The notes below the pieces were generated by a model. It was not told where the DNA came from. It worked only from the letters and a program-made list of their open reading frames with translations, and ran no database searches. A stretch of 64,000 bases of DNA. It comes from Candidatus Lindowbacteria bacterium RIFCSPLOWO2_12_FULL_62_27 (GTDB lineage Bacteria > Lindowbacteria > 2-12-FULL-62-27). Within the stretch, counting starts at the first letter, position 1, and every line of letters begins with the position of its first letter. Positions 60,300-64,000 of this stretch are shown in pieces. The translations under genes were made by a program, and so were the position numbers. The stretch covers positions 62,001 to 126,000 of the forward strand of contig MFPR01000020.1 in NCBI GenBank assembly GCA_001784175.1. Reading direction: 5' to 3'.

Positions 60300-61784
60300 T
60301 CAAGCAACTGTTTCCAGAGTTTCGACCAGCGATTCCAGCGTCGATTCCGGCGATTCGGCATGGACCGGCAGTCCCGCCCGGCGCGCCGCCTTGGTCGTGA
60401 CCGGACCGATGCTCACCAGCCGCAGGCGCCCGATTTGGATTTTCGCGGAGGCCATCGCGAAGGCCCGGGCCATCGAGGCGCTGGTGAGCGGCACCAATCC
60501 CGGCCCTGCGGTGTTCGCCCAGCGACCGATCTTGCCGATGTGGCTCCGGAGAAATTGTGTTCGATAAACCGGGATGGCAAAAACGGCGTGCCTCGCGCGT
60601 TTCAACATCCGGCCGAGAATCGCCCGCGCGTCTTCCGCTTGGGGCAGGAGAATCCGTTGCGGCGCCCGGTTCCGCCGGATCATTGTTTCGGCAAGGCCCT
60701 CGGCGTGGAAGTCTTGTTTCGGCACGAGGTCCGCTCGAAGCCCGATGGACCGCAGTGATTCGGCCGTCCCGGGGCCGATCGCGGCCAGCCTCGCGCGCCG
60801 CCGCGGGTTGGTCAGAATCGCCTTGAGAAGGCGCACCGTGTTTCCGGACGTCAGCACAATCCAGTCATATTCGCCAAGGATGCGTTCGGCCCGGTCCAGC
60901 CGGGGGTTCGGACGGATCGGCACGATGCCGAGGATCGGACATTCGGTCACCCGCGCGCCTTTTTGGCTCAGGAGGTCGCTGAGCCGGCCTGCCTGGTGTT
61001 CCGGCCGCATGACGAGGACGGGCCGGCCAAAAAGCGGCGGCGGCCGGAGGCTCACCACGCGCCCGATGATCGTGAGCGCCGGCGATTCGAGCCGATGGCG
61101 CACGGCGGCGGCGTGGATGCCGGCCAGGGTTCCCGTGACGACACGCTGCAGCGGCGTGGTCGCGCGGGAAATCACCGCGGCGGGCAAAGTCCTGCGGGCG
61201 CCGGAAACGATCAGGCGGCGGACGATCTTGGGAAGCGCCTTGAGGCCCATGTAAAAAATCCAGGTGCCGCCCAGCCGCGTCAACGACCGGAAATCCTGCG
61301 GCGGAAGGGGGCTCCCACCGCCGCTGTCAGCGGCACTCGCCGTCAAGAGCGTCACGCTCGACGCGCATCGCCGGTCGGTGACCGGGAAGCCCGCATAGGC
61401 GGCGGCCGCCATCCCGGATGTGACGCCCGGGATGACCGACACCTCGATTCCCTCCGATCTCAACGCGTCCGCCTCTTCGCCGCCCCGACCGAAAACCAGC
61501 GGGTCGCCTCCTTTCAGCCGCACCACGCGCCGCCCCGCCCGCACGGCCGCCACGAGCCGGCGGTTGATCTCATGCTGTGCCGGTGATGGCCGGCCGCCGC
61601 GTTTGCCGACGTTGATCCGATTGCGTTTCGGGATTCTTTTCAGAATTTCTTCCGAGACCAGAGCATCGTAAAACACGACGTCGGCCGAATCGATCGCCGC
61701 CTCGGCCGCCTTCGTCAAGAGGCCCGGGTCGCCCGGGCCCGCGCCCACGAGGATTACGCGCGGGCGCAATGTGTTCGGTTCCAT
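60300..61784 (-). CDS. cobA-hemD: Uroporphyrinogen-III methyltransferase / synthase fusion
   Basis: A 494-residue bifunctional protein. The N-terminal SUMT part (about 1-245) makes precorrin-2: VGAGPGDPGLLTKAA, VVRLKGGDPLVFGRGGEEAD, and VIPGVTSGMAAAAYAGFPVTDR. The C-terminal HemD part (about 250-494) closes hydroxymethylbilane to uroporphyrinogen III. The fusion commits flux at the branch between heme and B12. It starts inside hemC (31-bp overlap). Its product feeds the cob/cbi operon, 12 kb away. Confidence 0.94.
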   Translation of the reverse strand: MEPNTLRPRVILVGAGPGDPGLLTKAAEAAIDSADVVFYDALVSEEILKRIPKRNRINVGKRGGRPSPAQHEINRRLVAAVRAGRRVVRLKGGDPLVFGRGGEEADALRSEGIEVSVIPGVTSGMAAAAYAGFPVTDRRCASSVTLLTASAADSGGGSPLPPQDFRSLTRLGGTWIFYMGLKALPKIVRRLIVSGARRTLPAAVISRATTPLQRVVTGTLAGIHAAAVRHRLESPALTIIGRVVSLRPPPLFGRPVLVMRPEHQAGRLSDLLSQKGARVTECPILGIVPIRPNPRLDRAERILGEYDWIVLTSGNTVRLLKAILTNPRRRARLAAIGPGTAESLRSIGLRADLVPKQDFHAEGLAETMIRRNRAPQRILLPQAEDARAILGRMLKRARHAVFAIPVYRTQFLRSHIGKIGRWANTAGPGLVPLTSASMARAFAMASAKIQIGRLRLVSIGPVTTKAARRAGLPVHAESPESTLESLVETLETVA

Positions 61785-62695
61785 TCCAGTATTTTTTGCC
61801 CGCCTTTTTCCAGGAGATGCGCCGCCAGTTCCTGTGCGGTCGCTTCCGGGTCCCGGCCGGACAGGCCGGCCCGCACACGAAATTTGCCTTCCACCGAGTA
61901 CATCGCCGCCTCGATCGCGCACCCGCCGGCCGGGTCAGCGTCTCCGACGCCGGCCTGCGCCCACGCGGCCACCGGCCAGCGGCAGTCCGCGCCCAGGGCC
62001 TTGACCAACGCGCGTTCGGCTCGCAGCGCCGTGGCGGTCGGCGCGTCGGTCAGTTCAGAGAAGGCCGGCGCGTCGGCCGTCCTCGATACGAGCATGAGCG
62101 CGCCCTGCCCGGGTGCGGGCAAAAAATCGGCGGTGGGAATCCGCGCGTATTTCAATCCGCGCGATTCGATGACACGGGCTGCGCCACCCAGCCGGTTGAT
62201 CCCTGCGGCCGCCACCACGACGGCGTCGCACACGGATGGATCGCCCAGAATCTTTCCCAGCCGCGTCTCCACATTGCCCCGGATTTCGACGATCTCAAGA
62301 TCCGGGCGCAAATAGAGAAGCTGGGCCGAACGCCTCAGCGACGCGGTCCCCACCCGGCCGCCGGCTGGCAATGCCTTCAAGTCGGCGCCGGTCCGGCTGA
62401 CCAGAAGATCCCCGGCGTCCTCGCGGGCCGGCACGGCGGCTACGATCAGGCCGGGCGCTATCTCCACAGGCACGTCTTTCGCGCTGTGCACGGCCAGATC
62501 GATCCGGCCGGCCAGGAGCGCCTCGTCCAGCGCCTTCACGAACATTCCCTTGTCACGCAACAGCCCTCTGTCACCCTCCGTCACTATCCCAATCAGTTCA
62601 ACCGCCATGTCCCTGTTCCTCAGCAGCCCGGCGACCCACTCCGCCTGCGCAAGGGCCAGCGGACTTTTGCGCGTGCCGATTCTGACGGTTGCCAT
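61754..62695 (-). CDS. hemC: Hydroxymethylbilane synthase (porphobilinogen deaminase)
   Basis: A 313-residue enzyme that polymerises four porphobilinogens. Catalytic D74 in HSAKDVP, substrate-binding arginines in GTASLRRSAQ and RGNVETRL, and the dipyrromethane-attaching cysteine C238 in GADCRWPVAA. Just after that motif, residues 248-255 (VGDADPAG) correspond to a truncated 51-bp element and lengthen the loop before the next strand. Four bases separate it from hemA. Confidence 0.95.
   Translation of the reverse strand: MATVRIGTRKSPLALAQAEWVAGLLRNRDMAVELIGIVTEGDRGLLRDKGMFVKALDEALLAGRIDLAVHSAKDVPVEIAPGLIVAAVPAREDAGDLLVSRTGADLKALPAGGRVGTASLRRSAQLLYLRPDLEIVEIRGNVETRLGKILGDPSVCDAVVVAAAGINRLGGAARVIESRGLKYARIPTADFLPAPGQGALMLVSRTADAPAFSELTDAPTATALRAERALVKALGADCRWPVAAWAQAGVGDADPAGGCAIEAAMYSVEGKFRVRAGLSGRDPEATAQELAAHLLEKGGQKILEWNRTHCARA
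61931..61955 (-). repeat. 51-bp element, internally deleted copy 5 inside hemC
   Basis: On the minus strand GGCCGGCGTCGGAGACGC is joined directly to GCTGACCCG-type right end, as if about 26 bases between the two hairpins were lost. It lies 56 kb from the other copies and is read in the phase of copy 1. The match is short, so this one is tentative. Confidence 0.5.
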
Positions 62696-62699
62696 GCGG

Positions 62700-63959
62700 C
62701 TACAATCCGAAAAATTCTTTCAGCGCCTGGACCAGCGCCTGGCGGTCCTGCGCCCGGCCGCCCCTGCGGCTCTTGGCAAACGCCTCCGACAACACGCGGT
62801 TCGGGATGCTTTTCTTCAGAGACTCGAGCGAATCCGGCGAAATGTTGGATCGGCGCAGTTCCTCCTCCACGACGCTGGTGATTCGCGCATGAAACCGCCG
62901 GAGCGGCTCCTCGAGCTGCGCGTGGGCCAGCCGGTCCCAGAACGACTCCGTCTCCTCCCGGATGATCGCCTCGCAGCGCGGAATTTCCTGCTCGCGCTCA
63001 TGCCGGTGGTCTCGCGCAATTTCGTCCAGGTCGTCGAGGTTGTACAGAAAAACGTTGTCAAGGCCCGCTGACGCAGGGTCGATGTCCCGAGGGATCGCAA
63101 GATCCACCAGAAACAGCGGCCGGCCGGCGCGCTGCTTCTGCGCGATCCGCACGGCGTCGGCCGTGAGAAGCAGGTGTGGCGCGCCGCTGCCGCTGATCAC
63201 GATGTCCGCGTCCGGCAGCCGGCCGGCCAGCGATTCAACCGGCAGGCACGGCGCCGAAAACGAGCGTGCCAGCGCCTCGGCCGGCTCGCGGCTGCGGGTC
63301 GAGAAAATTTCGAGCCGCGCGCCGCGCTCGTGCAGATGTTCGGCCGCAATCGTCGAAATCTCTCCGGCGCCGACCACCAGCACGCGACGGCCCTCCAGCC
63401 GGCCGAATATTTTTTCGCATAGCCGCACCGCCACCGAACTCACCGACACCGGCGTCTCGGCCAGCCGCGTCTCCGCGCGGATGCGCTTGCCGACGGTCAG
63501 CGCGCGTTGAAACAGCATGTTCAGAATCTGGCCGGTCATCCCGTGTTGCCTCGAAATTTCGTACGCCTCCTTGACCTGCCCGAGAATCTGCGTTTCGCCC
63601 AGAACCTGCGCCTCCAGACCGCCGGCCACGGAAAAGAGATGCCGTACCGCGTCTTTTTCCTTGAAGGTCGTCAGGCGGCTGGACAGTTCCGGCGCGAACT
63701 CCGGCGCCCGGCGGCCAATCCATCCGGCGGCGTCACGGTCGGCCGGGGAATAAATTTCAAACCGGTTGCAGGTGGAAAGAATGACGGCTTCCTCGAGCCC
63801 GCAGGTTTCCCGCAGGTCCGCCAGCGCCTCCGGCAGGACCGAAGGCCGCAGATGAATCCGCTCGCGAAGCGACAGGTCCGCGGTGTGATGGGACACGCCG
63901 ACACAAAGTAGTCGGACAGGAACGTCCTGGTGATTCGGGCTAGAACTGGTGTCGGCCAC
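62700..63959 (-). CDS. hemA: Glutamyl-tRNA reductase
   Basis: A 419-residue GluTR, first step of C5-pathway tetrapyrrole synthesis. Catalytic C64 in LSTCNRFEIY, active-site GVSHHTADLSLRER, the LGETQILGQVKEAY block, NADPH-binding VVGAGEISTIAAEHL and the dimerisation helix at the C-terminus. It starts with GTG at 63959, overlapping by 20 bases the end of the gene upstream. The presence of HemA implies glutamate-derived 5-aminolevulinate. Confidence 0.95.
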   Translation of the reverse strand: MADTSSSPNHQDVPVRLLCVGVSHHTADLSLRERIHLRPSVLPEALADLRETCGLEEAVILSTCNRFEIYSPADRDAAGWIGRRAPEFAPELSSRLTTFKEKDAVRHLFSVAGGLEAQVLGETQILGQVKEAYEISRQHGMTGQILNMLFQRALTVGKRIRAETRLAETPVSVSSVAVRLCEKIFGRLEGRRVLVVGAGEISTIAAEHLHERGARLEIFSTRSREPAEALARSFSAPCLPVESLAGRLPDADIVISGSGAPHLLLTADAVRIAQKQRAGRPLFLVDLAIPRDIDPASAGLDNVFLYNLDDLDEIARDHRHEREQEIPRCEAIIREETESFWDRLAHAQLEEPLRRFHARITSVVEEELRRSNISPDSLESLKKSIPNRVLSEAFAKSRRGGRAQDRQALVQALKEFFGL

Positions 63960-63999
63960 TGGAGATGAAATTCACGGCGAAAAAGGAAATCAGGCAGAT
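63940..63999 (-). CDS. Partial CcsA/HemX-like cytochrome c assembly protein, C-terminal end
   Basis: Only the last 19 codons are in the window: ICLISFFAVNFISSGRHQF then TAG. The pattern hydrophobic helix-VNF-x-S-G-x-H resembles the C-terminus of CcsA/HemX membrane proteins, which often precede hemA. The 5' part lies beyond the right edge. The open frame and hemA context support the call, but the stretch is short. Confidence 0.55.
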   Translation of the reverse strand: MCLISFFAVNFISSGRHQF

Positions 64000-64000
64000 C

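Noticed and set aside
1-64000. tRNA, rRNA or CRISPR arrays
   Set aside because: Read-through of gaps shows no cloverleaf sequences, no rRNA-like conserved runs and no regularly spaced direct repeats.

Overview
The window is GC-rich, gene-dense DNA from a Gram-negative, flagellated bacterium with an outer membrane (LPS-type glycosyltransferases, a very large outer-membrane barrel protein, an LptF/LptG permease). It respires through c-type cytochromes made by a Ccm (System I) apparatus and makes cobalamin by the anaerobic route. There is no rRNA, tRNA, CRISPR array or phage region. A SprA-like giant protein together with flagella, a split cytochrome b with an octaheme cytochrome, and short palindromic repeats suggest an uncultivated deep-branching phylum rather than a well-studied proteobacterium; I cannot name it from sequence alone.

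Layout. 1-3.7 kb (+): end of ccmF, ccmH, a mini CcmI-like protein, an unknown membrane protein, ccmA, ccmB. 3.7-10.1 kb (+): HEAT-repeat membrane protein, Rieske protein, split cytochrome b, octaheme cytochrome c (a bc-type quinol oxidising complex). 10.3-12.6 kb (+): secreted protein with a C-terminal sorting-like tail and a strong terminator. 12.7-13.2 kb: GxxExxY gene in a 524-bp unit bounded by perfect inverted repeats. 13.2-14.6 kb: divergent speE and speD. 14.6-22.3 kb: sugar epimerase, two tandem GT2 and two GT9 glycosyltransferases and three methyltransferases (surface glycan locus). 22.3-28.8 kb: SprA-like giant protein divergent from an LptF/G permease. 28.9-32.4 kb (+): class II aldolase, lipid kinase-like protein, two zinc dehydrogenases. 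32.6-48.7 kb (-): one long, tightly overlapping gene string running cobU-cobT-cobS-cobD-like-cbiP-cbiB-cbiA-cbiC-cbiD-cbiET-cbiG, then a CBM48-metallo-beta-lactamase fusion, metX, a cupin, metY and a CoA-binding protein. 48.7-56.9 kb (-): flgN, flgK, flgL, fliW, csrA and two flagellins. 57-60.3 kb (-): comF, an FAD oxidoreductase, a WecA/MraY-type transferase and a Flp pilin. 60.3-64 kb (-): end of a CcsA/HemX-like gene, hemA, hemC, cobA-hemD fusion.

How they fit together. Tetrapyrrole synthesis (hemA/C/D plus SUMT) feeds both heme for the Ccm-matured cytochromes and uroporphyrinogen/precorrin for the cobalamin operon; metX/metY on the same strand supply homocysteine, the substrate of B12-dependent methionine synthase. 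fliW-csrA lie directly upstream of two flagellin genes whose leaders carry CsrA-type GGA sites over the ribosome binding sites, fitting the FliW-CsrA-flagellin feedback switch.

The most unusual structures are (i) a 51-bp palindromic element found nearly identical inside three neighbouring genes, in different frames and both orientations, always in frame, plus two truncated copies; (ii) the GxxExxY cassette with 17-bp terminal inverted repeats and 8-bp iterons; and (iii) roughly 116-bp composite hairpin repeats at gene junctions, one of which supplies the ribosome binding site of a glycosyltransferase gene.
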